In this document: one piece after another, positions 32,699 to 44,806 of the stretch | Layout: each line of letters opens with the position of its first letter | How positions within the stretch are numbered: the stretch's first letter is position 1 | Assembly (NCBI GenBank): GCA_023974075.1 | Contig: JAMFTG010000059.1 | Coordinates: 456,536-520,535, forward strand | Direction of reading: 5' to 3' | DNA: 64,000 bases | Origin: Chaenocephalus aceratus | Lineage: Eukaryota > Chordata > Actinopteri > Perciformes > Channichthyidae | Notes under the pieces: model-generated | Database searches by the model: none | Told to the model about the DNA's origin: nothing | The model's input: the letters and a program-made list of their open reading frames with translations, nothing else | Made by a program: the position numbers and the translations under genes

Positions 32699-35600
32699 AA
32701 CCTGTTCCCATTTCGCCCCTTTCCCACTTCGCCCCTTTCCCACTTCGCCCCATTCCCACTTCGCCCCTTTCCCACTTCGCCCCATTCGCACTTCGCCCCT
32801 TCCCACTTCGCCCCTTTCGCACTTCGCCCCTTTCCCACTTCGCCCCTTTCCCACTTCGCCCCATTCCCACTTCGCCCCATTCGCACTTCGCCCCTTTCCC
32901 ACTTCGCCCCTTTCCCACTTCGCCCCTTTCCCACTTCGCCCCTTTCGCACTTCGCCCCTTTCCCACTTCGCCCCTTTCCCACTTCGCCCCTTTCCCACTT
33001 CGCCCCATTCCCACTTCGCCCCTTTCCCATTTTTCCCCTTTCCCACTTCGCCCCTTTCCCACTTCGCCCCTTTCCCACTTCGCCCCATTCCCATTTCGCC
33101 CCTTTCCCACTTCGCCCCTTTCCCACTTCGCCCCATTCCCACTTCGCCCCTTTCCCACTTCGCCCCTTTCCCATTTTTCCCCTTTCCCACTTCGCCCCTT
33201 TCCCACTTCGCCCCTTTCCCATTTTTTCCCCATTCCCACTTCGCCCCTTTCGCACTTCGCCCCTTTCCCACTTCGCCCCTTTCCCACTTCGCCCCTTTCC
33301 CATTTCGCCCCTTTCCCACTTCGCCCCATTCCCACTTCGCCCCTTTCCCACTTCGCCCCTTTCCCACTTCGCCCCTTTCCCACTTCGCCCCTTTCCCACT
33401 TCGCCCCTTTCCCACTTCGCCCCTTTCCCACTTCGCCCCTTTCCCACTCGCCCCTTTCCCACTTCGCCCCATTCCCACTTCGCCCCTTTCCCTTCGCTCC
33501 CACTTCGCCCTTTCGCACTTCGCCCCTTTCCCACTTCGCCCCTTCTTCCCACTTCGCCCCATTCCCACTTCGCCCCTTTCCCACTTCGCCCCATTCCCAC
33601 TTCGCCCCTTTCCCACTTCGCCCCTTTCCCACTTCGCCCCTTTCCCATTTTTCCCCCCTTTCCCACTTCGCCCCTTTCCCACTTCGCCCCTTTCGCACTT
33701 CGCCCCTTTCCCACTTCACCCCATTCCCACTTCGCCCCTTTCCCACTTCGCCCCTTTCGCACTTCGCCCCTTTCCCACTTCGCCCCTTTCCCACTTCGCC
33801 CCTTTCCCACTTCGCCCCTTTCCCACTTCGCCCCATTCCCACTTCGCCCCTTTCCCACTTCGCCCCTTTCGCACTTCGCCCCTTTCCCACTTCGCCCCTT
33901 TCCCACTTCGCCCCTTTCCCACTTCGCCCCATTCCCACTTCGCCCCTTTCCCATTTTTTTCCCCTTTCCCACTTCGCCCCTTTCCCACTTCGCCCCATTC
34001 CCACTTCGCCCCTTTCCCACTTCGCCCCTTTCCCACTTCGCCCCTTTCCCACTTCGCCCCTTTCCCATTTTTCCCCTTTCCCACTTCGCCCCTTTCCCAC
34101 TTCGCCCCATTCCCACTTCGCCCCTTTCCCACTTCGCCCCTTTCGCACTTCGCCCCTTTCCCACTTCGCCCCTTTCCCACTTCGCCCCTTTCCCATTTCG
34201 CCCCTTTCCCACTTCGCCCCATTCCCACTTCGCCCCTTTCCCACTTCGCCCCATTCCCACTTCGCCCCTTTCCCCACTTCGCCCCTTTCCCACTTCACCC
34301 CATTCCCACTTCGCCCCTTTCCCCTTCGCCCCTTTCCCACTTCGCCCCTTTCCCATTTTTCCCCTTTCCCACTTCGCCCCTTTCCCACTTCGCCCCTTTC
34401 CCATTTTTTTCCCCTTTCCCACTTCGCCCCTTTCGCACTTCGCCCCTTTCCCACTTCACCCATTCCCACTTCGCCCCTTTCCCACTTCGCCCCTTTCCCA
34501 CTTCGCCCCATTCCCACTTCGCCCCTTTCCCATTTTTCCCCTTTCCCACTTCGCCCCTTTCCCACTTCGCCCCTTTCCCACTTCGCCCCATTCCACTTCG
34601 CCCCTTTCCCATTTTTCCCCTTTCCCCTCACTTCGCCCCTTTCCCACTTCGCCCCTTTCCCACTTCGCCCCTTTCCCACTTCGCCCCTTTCGCACTTCGC
34701 CCCTTTCCCACTTCACCCCATTCCCACTTCGCCCCTTTCCCACTTCGCCCCTTTCCCACTTCGCCCCATTCCCACTTCGCCCTTTCCCACTTCGCCCCTT
34801 CCCACTTCGCCCCTTTCCCATTTCGCCCCATTCCCACTTCGCCCCATTCCCACTTCGCCCCTTTCCCACTTCGCCCCTTTCCCATTTTTTCCCCTTTCCC
34901 ATTTTTCCCCTTTCCCACTTCGCCCCTTTCCCACTTCGCCCCATTCCCACTTCGCCCCATTCCCACTTCGCCCCTTTCCCACTTCGCCCCTTTCCCATTT
35001 CGCCCCTTTCCCACTTCGCCCCTTTCCCATTTCGCCCCTTTCCCACTTCGCCCCATTCCCACTTCGCCCCTTTCCCACTTCGCCCCATTCCCACTTCGCC
35101 CCTTTCCCACTTCGCCCCTTTCCCACTTCACCACCCCATTCCCACTTCGCCCCTTTCCCACTTCGCCCCTTTCCCACTTCGCCCCTTTCCCATTTTTCCC
35201 CTTTCCCACTTCGCCCCTTTCCCACTTCGCCCCTTTCCCATTTTTTCCCCTTTCCCACTTCGCCCCTTTCCCACTTCGCCCCTTTCGCACTTCGCCCCTT
35301 TCCCACTTCACCCCATTCCCACTTCGCCCCTTTCCCACTTCGCCCCTTTCCCACTTCGCCCCATTCCCACTTCGCCCCTTTCCCATTTTTCCCCTTTCCC
35401 CACTTCGCCCCTTTCCCACTTCGCCCCTTTCCCCTTCGCCCCTTTCCCACTTCGCCCCTTTCGCACTTCGCCCCTTTCCCACTTCACCCCATTCCCACTT
35501 CGCCCCTTTCCCACTTCGCCCCATTCCCACTTCGCCCCTTTCCCACTTCACCCCATTCCCACTTCGCCCCTTTCCCACTTCGCCCCTTTCCCACTTCGCC

Positions 35601-38600
35601 CCTTTCCCACTTCGCCCCTTTCGCACTTCGCCCCTTTCCCACTTCACACCCCATTCCCACTTCGCCCCTTTCGCACTTCGCCCCTTTCCCACTTCGCCCC
35701 ATTCCCACTTCGCCCCTTTCCCACTTCGCCCCTTTCCCACTTCGCCCCTTTCCCATTTCGCGCCCCATTCCCACTTCGCCCCATTCCCACTTCGCCCCTT
35801 TCCCACTTCGCCCCTTTCCCATTTCGCCCCTTTCCCACTTCGCCCCTTTCCCATTTCGCCCCTTTCCCACTTCGCCCCATTCCCACTTCGCCCCTTTCCC
35901 ACTTCGCCCCATTCCCACTTCGCCCCTTTCCCACTTCGCCCCTTTCCCACTTCACCCCATTCCCACTTCGCCCCTTTCCCACTTCGCCCCTTTCCCACTT
36001 CGCCCCTTTCCCATTTTTCCCCTTTCCCACTTCGCCCTTTCCCACTTCGCCCCTTTCCCATTTTTCCCCTTTCCCACTTCGCCCCTTTCCCACTTCGCCC
36101 CTTTCGCACTTCGCCCCTTTCCCACTTCACCCCATTCCCACTTCGCCCCTTTCCCACTTCGCCCCTTTCCCACTTCGCCCCATTCCCACTTCGCCCCTTT
36201 CCCATTTTTCCCCCTTTCCCACTTCGCCCCTTTCCCACTTCGCCCCTTTCCCACTTCGCCCCTTTCGCACTTCGCCCCTTTCCCACTTCACCCCATTCCC
36301 ACTTCGCCCCTTTCCCACTTCGCCCCATTCCCACTTCGCCCCTTTCCCACTTCACCCCATTCCACTTCGCCCCTTTCCCACTTCGCCCCTTTCCCACTTC
36401 GCCCCTTTCCCACTTCACCCCATTCCCACTTCGCCGCCCTTTCGCACTTCGCCCCTTTCCCACTTCACCCCCCATTCCCACTTCGCCCCTTTCGCACTTC
36501 GCCCCTTTCCCACTTCGCCCCATTCCCACTTCGCCCCTTTCCCACTTCGCCCCTTTCCCACTTCGCCCCTTTCCCATTTCGCCCATTCCCACTTCGCCCC
36601 ATTCCCACTTCGCCCCTTTCCCACTTCGCCCCTTTCCCATTTTTCCCCTTTCCCATTTTCCCCTTTTTTCCCCTTTCCCACTTCGCCCCTTTCCCACTTC
36701 GCCCCATTCCCACTTCGCCCCTTTCCCACTTCGCCCCTTTCCCACTTCGCCCCTTTCCCATTTCGCCCCATTCCCACTTCGCCCCATTCCCACTTCGCCC
36801 TTTCCCACTTCGCCCCTTTCCCATTTTTTTCCCCTTTCCCATTTTTCCCCTTTCCCACTTCGCCCCTTTCCCATTTCGCCCCATTCCCATTTCGCCCCTT
36901 TCCCACTTCGCCCCATTCCCACTTCGCCCCTTTCCCACTTCGCCCCTTTCCCACTTCGCCCCATTCCCACTTCGCCCCTTTCCCACTTCGCCCCTTTCCC
37001 ATTTCGCCCCATTCCCACTTCGCCCCATTCCCACTTCGCCCCTTTCCCACTTCGCCCCATTCCCACTTCGCCCCTTTCCCACTTCGCCCCATTCCCACTT
37101 CGCCCCTTCCCATTTCGCCCCATTCCCACTTCGCCCCATTCCCACTTCGCCCCTTTCCCACTTCGCCCCTTTCCCACTTCGCCCCTTTCCCATTTTTTCC
37201 CCTTTCCCACTTCGCCCCTTTCCCACTTCGCCCCTTTCCCATTTCGCCCCATTCCCATTTCGCCCCTTTCCCACTTCGCCCCATTCCCACTTCGCCCCTT
37301 TCCCACTTCGCCCCTTTCCCATTTCGCCCCATTCCCATTTCGCCCCTTTCCCACTTCGCCCCTTTCCCACTTCGCCCCTTTCCCACTTCGCCCCTTTCCC
37401 ACTTCGCCCCATTCCACTTCGCCCCTTTCCCATTTTTCCCTTTCCCCTTCGCCCCTTTCCCACTTCGCCCCTTTCCCACTTCGCCCCTTTCCCACTTCGC
37501 CCCTTTCCCACTCGCCCCTTTCCCATTTCGCCCCATTCCCATTTCGCCCCCTTTCCCATTTCGCCCCATTCCCATTTCGCCCCTTTCCCCTTCGCCCCTT
37601 TCCCATTTTCCCCTTTCCCCCACTTCGCCCCTTTCCCACTTCGCCCCTTTCCCACTTCGCCCCTTTCCCATTTTTCCCCTTTCCCACTTCGCCCCTTTCC
37701 CACTTCGCCCCTTTCCCACTTCGCCCCATTCCCACTTCGCCCCTTTCCCACTTCGCCCCTTTCCCACTTCGCCCCATTCCCACTTCGCCCCTTTCCCACT
37801 TCGCCCCTTTCCCATTTCGCCCCATTCCCACTTCGCCCCATTCCCACTTCGCCCCCTTTCCCACTTCGCCCCATTCCCACTTCGCCCCTTTCCCACTTCG
37901 CCCCATTCCCACTTCGCCCCTTTCCCATTTCGCCCCATTCCCACTTCGCCCCATTCCCACTTCGCCCCTTTCCCACTTCGCCCCTTTCCCACTTCGCCCC
38001 TTTCCCATTTTTCCCCTTTCCCACTTCGCCCCTTTCCCACTTCGCCCCTTTCCCATTTCGCCCCATTCCCATTCCCCCATTCGCCCCTTTCCCACTTCGC
38101 CCCTTTCCCACTTCGCCCCTTTCCCATTTCGCCCCATTCCCATTTCGCCCCTTTCCCACTTCGCCCCATTCCCACTTCGCCCCATTCCCACTTCGCCCCT
38201 TTCCCACTTCGCCCCTTTCCCATTTTTCCCCTTTCCCACTTCGCCCCATTCCCACTTCGCCCCTTTCCCACTTCGCCCCTTTCCCACTTCGCCCCTTTCC
38301 CCATTTCGCCCCATTCCCATTTCGCCCCTTTCCCACTTCGCCCCATTCCCACTTCGCCCCCATTCCCACTTCGCCCCTTTCCCACTTCGCCCCTTTCCCA
38401 TTTCTTCCCCTTTCCCACTTCGCCCCATTCCCACTTCGCCCCATTCCCACTTCGCCCCTTTCCCATTTTTCCCCTTTCCCATTCGCCCCATTCCCATTTC
38501 GCCCCTTTCCCACTTCGCCCCTTTCCCATTTCGCCCCATTCCCACTTCGCCCCATTCCCATTTCGCCCCTTTCCCACTTCCGCCCCTTTCCCATTTCGCC

Positions 38601-38835
38601 CCATTCCCACTTCGCCCCTTTCCCATTTCGCCCCATTCCCACTTCGCCCCTGTCCCATTTCGCCCCCTTTCCCACTTCGCCCCTTTCCCATTTTTCCCCT
38701 TTCCCACTTCGCCCCTTTCCCACTTCGCCCCTTTCCCACTTCGCCCCTTCCCATTTTTCCCCTTTCGCACTTCGCCCCTTTCCCACTTCGCCCTTTCCCA
38801 TTTCGCCCCTTTCCCACTTCGCCCCTTTCCCATTT
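32699..38835. repeat. 16-bp satellite, about 380 copies, with higher-order structure
   Basis: The basic unit is CCCCTTTCCCACTTCG. Variants include CCCCATTCCCACTTCG, CCCCTTTCGCACTTCG, TTCACC in place of TTCGCC, and ATTTTT interruptions. It has almost no purines on the plus strand and one CpG per unit. The unit is stop-free in all phases, so frames of about 2,080 codons (plus) and more than 1,400 codons (minus) arise without being genes. The variant order over 35231-36060 is repeated over 36060-36890, giving a higher-order period of roughly 0.83 kb. Confidence 0.95.
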
Positions 38836-38865
38836 CAGGGGCGAAGTGGGAAAGGGGGCGAACTA
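38836..38865. repeat. Inverted satellite unit at the array end
   Basis: GGGGCGAAGTGGGAAAGGGG is the reverse complement of the satellite unit. It directly abuts the last forward units and could form a foldback. Confidence 0.85.
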
Positions 38866-40365
38866 GGAAGACACCTATCAAAACAGACTCGTGGTGATGC
38901 AGTTGAGACTTTGTTTTACTTATATTGTGTCTAAAACTCTATAGAAACGCATGCCTGTCACCTGAACCATAATGAATACCGATGGCAACCAATAGTGGTT
39001 GGTGGCAAACCGTTGTAACGTCTCGGTATGATCGGGCCCTTTGTGTTACGTCGTCCACTATATGAGCTCCCATTCCAATGTCCAAGATTAATCTTTGTAA
39101 TTGGGAGGTTTTTGATATAAAGAAGAGCGTCTCCTCCTCCAGTTGCCCGCGTCATCCTATCTTTGATCCCTTCTTTTGTTCGTCCCATCTCTTATTCATT
39201 GCATGTCACCCTGGATAATTGTGTGGATCAATGCACGAACTGTGAATGTCTTTCTTTCATCCCTTTTCTATACGTGTCTGCTCATATTTAGAGCTGGCCC
39301 CCTGGACACTCTGCCTCTCTCACAACGGGATCTCTGTGTCCAATCTCTTCTGCAATTGAATTCTATTAATATCCTTTGGCTGCTGTCTGTGGAGAGATAA
39401 TATTGTTCATTTTTCATTTTCGTAGGGAGGGTGAGGATATGGAGGAACGGAGCAGTTGGGGTTGGATTTAGCCATTGAAGGCAGTGGTTTGTGTGGCTTC
39501 GGGCCTCGGCTGTTTGCATCATGGCTCCTCCGGCGTTGATGTCTTGTTGCTTCATCCGGTGGGGATTTTGTCACAGTTATTCAGAGGCAGCTTTATGACA
39601 GCTACACGAAATAACATGCAAATCATGCTGCGAGGGGGGAGCGAGGAGCAAATCCGAATGCAGTTAAGCGCATCTGGCTGCAGACGTACAAAAAGCAACT
39701 GGGCTTTTTTTGCGCCAGTGGAGATGCTGACCTTGAGCTGAGCTCCGGAAGAAATGTCCGAGCCGAGCCCCTGAGCTCTGAGGTGAATATGGAGCCCTGT
39801 CAACATGAGGGATGTTGTCTGGTAATAAAAGAAGCCATCACTCTCTGGAGAACATCAAAAACAATGGCGCCATGAAGCCTGAGAAAATGAACCACGAAGG
39901 GATGTATGCGTTTCACAGCTTCGGTCCAGAATTGGCTTTTTGACAATCTTTTAGAACAATAGCCATTGACATACAGCGTGAGACAACCAAGCTTTTTATT
40001 AGAGTTGACTATTAATGGTCAATTTCTCATTTGCTGGAGCTATAAACTACCTCCCCGCGGTGCAGCTGTTTATTAGCGGTGGGGCCTGAACTGAGCATTG
40101 TAACGTTTATTTAACTGCATATGAATTTCACGCTAGTAAAATATCAAGATTTACAGTTCAGTTTTCCGTTTAATTGCTTAAACTGCCGTGGTAAATCTCA
40201 GCGTCGTAAAGTAACTGTGTAAAAACATGGCAAAAACCCTCACTCTGTTATCGTCCTGCAGACTGAGGCGGAGCTTTACAGAAAGTGATAAAGACAGTGA
40301 TATTATTCTATGAAATCTATAGTGATGGCGTGATAGGGGAACACTCAGGCTTTGGTTTCAGACTG
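38866..40365. other. Non-repetitive sequence, candidate conserved non-coding DNA
   Basis: No internal repeat, transposon end or exon was recognised. ATGCAAAT (39616-39623) fits a POU octamer, and TTTATGACAG (39592-39601) resembles a HOX-MEIS type site. These motifs are short and could be chance. Confidence 0.35.
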
Positions 40366-41177
40366 ATTTACACCTGAACATCGGCAGGAGAGGACTCTTT
40401 AAAGTAGAGACATGACATACTGATATACACCTGAACATCAGCAGGAGAGGACTCTTTAAAGTAGAGACACTACATACTGATATACACCTGAACATCAGCA
40501 GGAGAGGACTCTTTAAAGTAGAGACACTACACACTGATATACACCTGAACATCAGCAGGAGAGGACTCTTTAAAGTAGAGACACTACATGCTGATATACA
40601 CCTGAACATCAGCAGGAGAGGACTCTTTAAAGTAGAGACACTACACACTGATATACACCTGCACATCAGCAGGAGAGGACTCTTTAAAGTAGAGACACTA
40701 CATACTGATATACACCTGAACATCAGCAGGAGAGGACTCTTTAAAGTAGAGACACTACATACTGATATACACCTGAACATCAGCAGGAGAGGACTCTTTA
40801 AAGTGGAGACACTACACACTGATATACACCTGAACATCAGCAGGAGAGGACTCTTTAAAGTAGAGACACTACATACTGATATACACCTGAACATCAGCAG
40901 GAGAGGACTCTTTAAAGTAGAGACCCTACATACTGATATACACCTGAACATCAGCAGGAGAGGACTCTTTAAAGTAGAGACCCTACATACTGATATACCC
41001 CTGAACATCAGCAGGAAAGGACTCTTTAAAGTGGAGACACTACATACTGATATACACCTGAACATCAGCAGGAGAGGACTCTTTAAAGTAGAGACCCTAC
41101 ATACTGATATACACCCTGAACATCAGCAGGAGAGGACTCTTTAAAGTGGAGACACTTCATACTGATATACACCTGAA
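40366..41177 (-). repeat. 57-bp minisatellite, about 14 copies, inverted relative to the main array
   Basis: It has the same unit as 16403-17530 on the opposite strand. A minus-strand frame stays open for more than 230 codons because the unit is 19 codons long. The flanks do not match the CCAAT-rich repeat found beside the other arrays. Confidence 0.95.
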
Positions 41178-42034
41178 AAGTAGCAGAATAGGGACCCATA
41201 ACAAAACTCTGGTGCATTAACTGCTCAGCGAGCTCTTTTTCACGGAGCTCCATGAATTCAGTTTGACAGATCTTTGTAACATTGAGCCACTTATTGAATA
41301 ATAAAAGAGGAGCAAGTATCTGCTGAGAAACACACAGCAGGACAAACTGAGCCATGTTCGTAAGAGGCTCAATAGTCAGTGAGGGGTTCAACTGTATTGA
41401 AATGTTTGGATCCGTTCCTCGTCGTCCAAGCTGGTGACATTGACTTGTGTCGACACCCTCCGGCCTGTTTTGTTTAGACAGTTAAATGACAAATGGTTGT
41501 GCCTGTCAGCCAACATCTGTTATTCGTCGCAGCCGGACTGTGCCAGGCCAGCGCCACGCAGACTTCTGCCCTTTAGAGCCACCCCCCACTGCTCGCTCAC
41601 ACAATTACAGCCATCAGCTACAAAACACTGTTATCTGAGCTGCTTCAGCCACAATCACAGCCAATCATGTTTGTGTTTGCACGGCTGAACGAGTTATTCA
41701 TCATTGGTCAATGGGTGTCGAGTGTTTGGTTGCCTTGGTATGCTGGATCAAGTATTTCTAGTATACTGTAATATAAGGCACACTAAAGTGAAATGAGTCT
41801 ACTTCGAAATGCATTCAATTTGTACCATTATTTTTACCGTTTTAATATGTATGGGTCATTGACGGATAAGACTTTTGAATAGGCCAATTTTTAAATACAA
41901 AAAATAAGGATATATTTGGCCATTGTTCAAACATTTGGAATGTAGTGTACACATGCATTTATGCAAAAACCCGCCAAATTAAGAGATTTTAGTGTTTTTA
42001 AAGTTGAATTAATAGGACATGGCCTTAATAAAAG
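41178..42034. other. Unique-looking sequence; its 3' part is a direct repeat of 49800-49930
   Basis: The stretch around 41695-41850 (CAAGTATTTCTAGTATA, GAAATGCATTCAATT, GTACCATTATT) recurs in the same orientation at about 49800-49930. No gene was recognised. Confidence 0.5.
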
Positions 42035-42351
42035 TCATTTGGGGCGACCGTAATTAATCCCAAAATTAATATATTTCCTTAAGATTACTAATATGTTATC
42101 AGTAATTAAATATACATCGTAAAAAAAAAAGGGTTGTGTGCCCTTTAATTTTTTGTAAATCATGATTTCACAAGTTTACTCTATAATGGCAGTGTCTCCC
42201 TCGTAATGCAGTTACAATACCCATCATAGTATAGCATAGTATACCATTGATTAATATTTGATCCAAAACTGATGGATATTCTATTTTTAATTTAGTACCG
42301 TTATTGACAATCATTGGTTACCCCCGCGTGACAGATGGTCGCCCCAAATGA
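42035..42351. mobile_element. Small TIR element, 317 bp
   Basis: Perfect 15-bp inverted termini TCATTTGGGGCGACC and GGTCGCCCCAAATGA bound an AT-rich interior without coding content. No target duplication was obvious. Confidence 0.65.
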
Positions 42352-42403
42352 TGAGAAAACCGCAGGTAGTTAAAAGTCTATTTAAAATGTACACAAAACA
42401 TTG

Positions 42404-42445
42404 GGAACATATAATAACCACATACATGTGGTTATTATATGTTCC
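42404..42445. repeat. Perfect 20-bp-arm palindrome
   Basis: The arms GGAACATATAATAACCACAT and its reverse complement are separated by 2 bases. The pairing extends outward with a single bulged G. Confidence 0.95.
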
Positions 42446-42498
42446 AATGTTAACACTGATGAATTACATGTTTGGGACATTTTAGTATCAAGTATTTT

Positions 42499-42860
42499 TG
42501 GTAACACTTTATATTAAGGTACACACATTCACCATATATTGGCTCTTTATTAGTCATTATAAAACACTTTTTAATGCCTTATTCTACATGACCATATTCT
42601 ACAAGTAGGCCATTAGTTTTCCCTCAATAACCCTCTAACTAGTGCTGATTTATTGCAAGTAAGCAAGTTGTTTTGGTCTTAATATGCGCTGCTCAATATG
42701 GGCCTAATAAGGCAGTAGAACCACAAGAATAGTAATTCTCCCATAATAACACTTAACAAATACGATCTATTCTTATGTAACAAGACATGAAACTATAAGT
42801 GTTAATTAAGTCTAAATAACTCAAAATGTGGTATTTATATCTAAGAATATGTCCCCATTT
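42499..42860. repeat. Interspersed repeat, inverted partner of 49185-49590
   Basis: It begins GGTAACACTTTATATTAAGG and contains CAATATGGGCCTAATAAGGC and TTCTTATGTAACAAGACATG. These are all found in reverse complement at 49185-49590. Confidence 0.8.
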
Positions 42861-43105
42861 TAAAGTGAAGTCTTGTTTATGTTTATGTTTATTAAGGATC
42901 CCCATTAGCTTTTGCTCTCGACAAAAGCTACTCTTCCTGGGGTCCGACACTGAAAACAATACAACAATAATACAACAATAATACAGCAACATTTAGGACA
43001 TAAGTCCTGACATCATTAACAACATTAAAAACTTCACCAATATCATCAACAACATGCGATCAAATTAAATTAGGGTTCACAGCTCACAAGGGTACTTGGT
43101 CATTA

Positions 43106-43240
43106 GGCAAGGCAAGGCAAGGCAAGGCAAGGCAAGGCAAGGCAAGGCAAGGCAAGGCAAGGCAAGGCAAGGCAAGGCAAGGCAAGGCAAGGCAAGGCAA
43201 GGCAAGGCAAGGCAAGGCAAGGCAAGGCAAGGCAAGGCAA
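43106..43240. repeat. GGCAA pentanucleotide microsatellite, 27 copies
   Basis: A pure GGCAA run is followed directly by GTTTATTTATATAGCACCTT, a motif often found beside such microsatellites in fish. The unit run reads ALPCL on the minus strand and is not coding. Confidence 0.97.
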
Positions 43241-43440
43241 GTTTATTTATATAGCACCTTTCAGCACCAGGCAATTCAAGGTGCTTTACAAAAATGAAAG
43301 ACATTCAGACAAAGGCATTTAAAAACAAACATTAACAGAAAAACAAAAAATGAAAGACATTAAGAAAATGGCATTTAAAATCAGTCATTAAAAAGAAAAG
43401 CTAATAAAATAAACATTAAAAGATAAAAGTTACAGTGCAG
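43241..43440. repeat. Short dispersed repeat adjoining the microsatellite
   Basis: It contains TATATAGCACCTTTCAGCAC and CAATTCAAGGTGCTTTACA, then A-rich tracts with AAAGACATT duplicated. It resembles a common fish retroelement tail, inserted in the LINE 3' region together with the microsatellite. Confidence 0.55.
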
Positions 43441-44012
43441 TCTAAGATATGAATAGTTCAATTATTTCGGTTCTTGATTTTAATTTATTCACAGAACCTC
43501 CCTTTGGAGATCCGAACATTTCCGTCCCGATTGTTAATTTAGACTGATTGTTTCCACCGTGTTATGCTCGCATGACATCCACGATCGGACCCTCAGGAGG
43601 ATGTACTAGCCCCCTACCCTGCTTTGCGTTCCATAACAAAGTCTTTAGGTGTTACCTGAACACCCCGTGTTACCAAAACACAATTTTTCACCCGTCGGTG
43701 CTGTGATACTTGTTCCTCAGTACAACTCACCCAGAAACTGATCGTAAACCCTAGTAGATGGCCCTTCAATCTCTTCTTGAAAGAGGCTCTGGACTCTATG
43801 TCAGCGAGGTAGTGTGGCAATGAGTTCCTTTATAGCTCTATAAGACACAGAAGAGTTCAGAAGATGTGTCCTGGTTTAGGTGCCCGTAGATGGCCTGATG
43901 CAGCTTGTCTAGTCCTATGGTCATGCTCGTCTCTTGTGTAAACTATTTGATCATAAAAATACAGTGGTTTTTTGCTAAATTGGACATTTTTTAGAAAAGT
44001 GGTAACACGAGA

Positions 44013-44806
44013 TCACAGACATTTCTCAACTGGAAGCCATGATAGGCTTCTATGCATAACTCCAATATGAGTGCGCTTCGAACAGTAGAGAGCTCGTCTG
44101 GCAGCCTTGTTTTGAGCTATTTGTAATTTCTGTAAATGTGTTTTTGCTGCTGATGACCATGTGACCGGACAGTACTCAAGATGAGACAAAACCAGAGACT
44201 GAATGACTTGTTTCAAAGTGGTTGGTGTTACATACTTTGTACATTTTCTCGCCACAGCTATGCTCCTTCCCATTTTAGTTACGATACTGTCAATTTGCTT
44301 TGTCCACCGTAAACCAGAGTCATGAACAATGCCAAGCAGCTTAGTCTCGTGTACCTGTTCCACTGGCTGACCAGCCGGCGTCAGGCTTAATGAGGATTGC
44401 TGCTTAACATCTGTCTGGATCCGAACACCATCGCTTTTGTTTTTGCAATGTTGAGTCCCAGTTTGTTATTGTTGACCCAGTCTGCCATGGCTTTAATCTC
44501 TATTTTAAGATAGTTTAACTCACTGCATGTTGATGCTGTACTGTACATTGTGGAATCATCAGCATACATTATTATACTGGACTTATTTAATACGTAAGGA
44601 AGGTCATTTGTGAATATAGAATACCACAAAGGCCCAAGCGAACTCCCCTGTGGGACCCCGCACTGCAACACCGTACTTTCAGAAAAGCTCCCATTGAAAA
44701 ACACTCGCTGCCTTCTCCTAGTCAGGTGGCTCTCCATCCAACACATAGCAACAGAACCAAAGCCAGAGCAACAGAACCAAAGCCATAGCAACAGAACCAA
44801 AGCCAT
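44013..44806 (-). pseudogene. LINE reverse transcriptase, palm and C-terminal part
   Basis: Two frames read WMESHLTRRRQRVFFNG, VLQCGVPQGSSLGPL, YADDSTMYS and LGLNIAKTKAMVFGS, then TKLLGIVHDSGLRWTKQID and LSHLEYCPVTW. These cover RT motifs 4-7 and the thumb. The YADD catalytic box is intact. A frame break lies near 44370-44390, and the upstream join to the fingers is disrupted by the 20-bp array. Confidence 0.85.

Noticed and set aside
32695..38934. Open frame of about 2,080 codons rich in Pro, Phe, Ser and His
   Set aside because: It is the 16-bp satellite read through. The unit has no stop in any phase, and the opposite strand is equally open for more than 1,400 codons.
43077..43304. ALPCL-repeat peptide on the minus strand
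   Set aside because: It is the GGCAA microsatellite.
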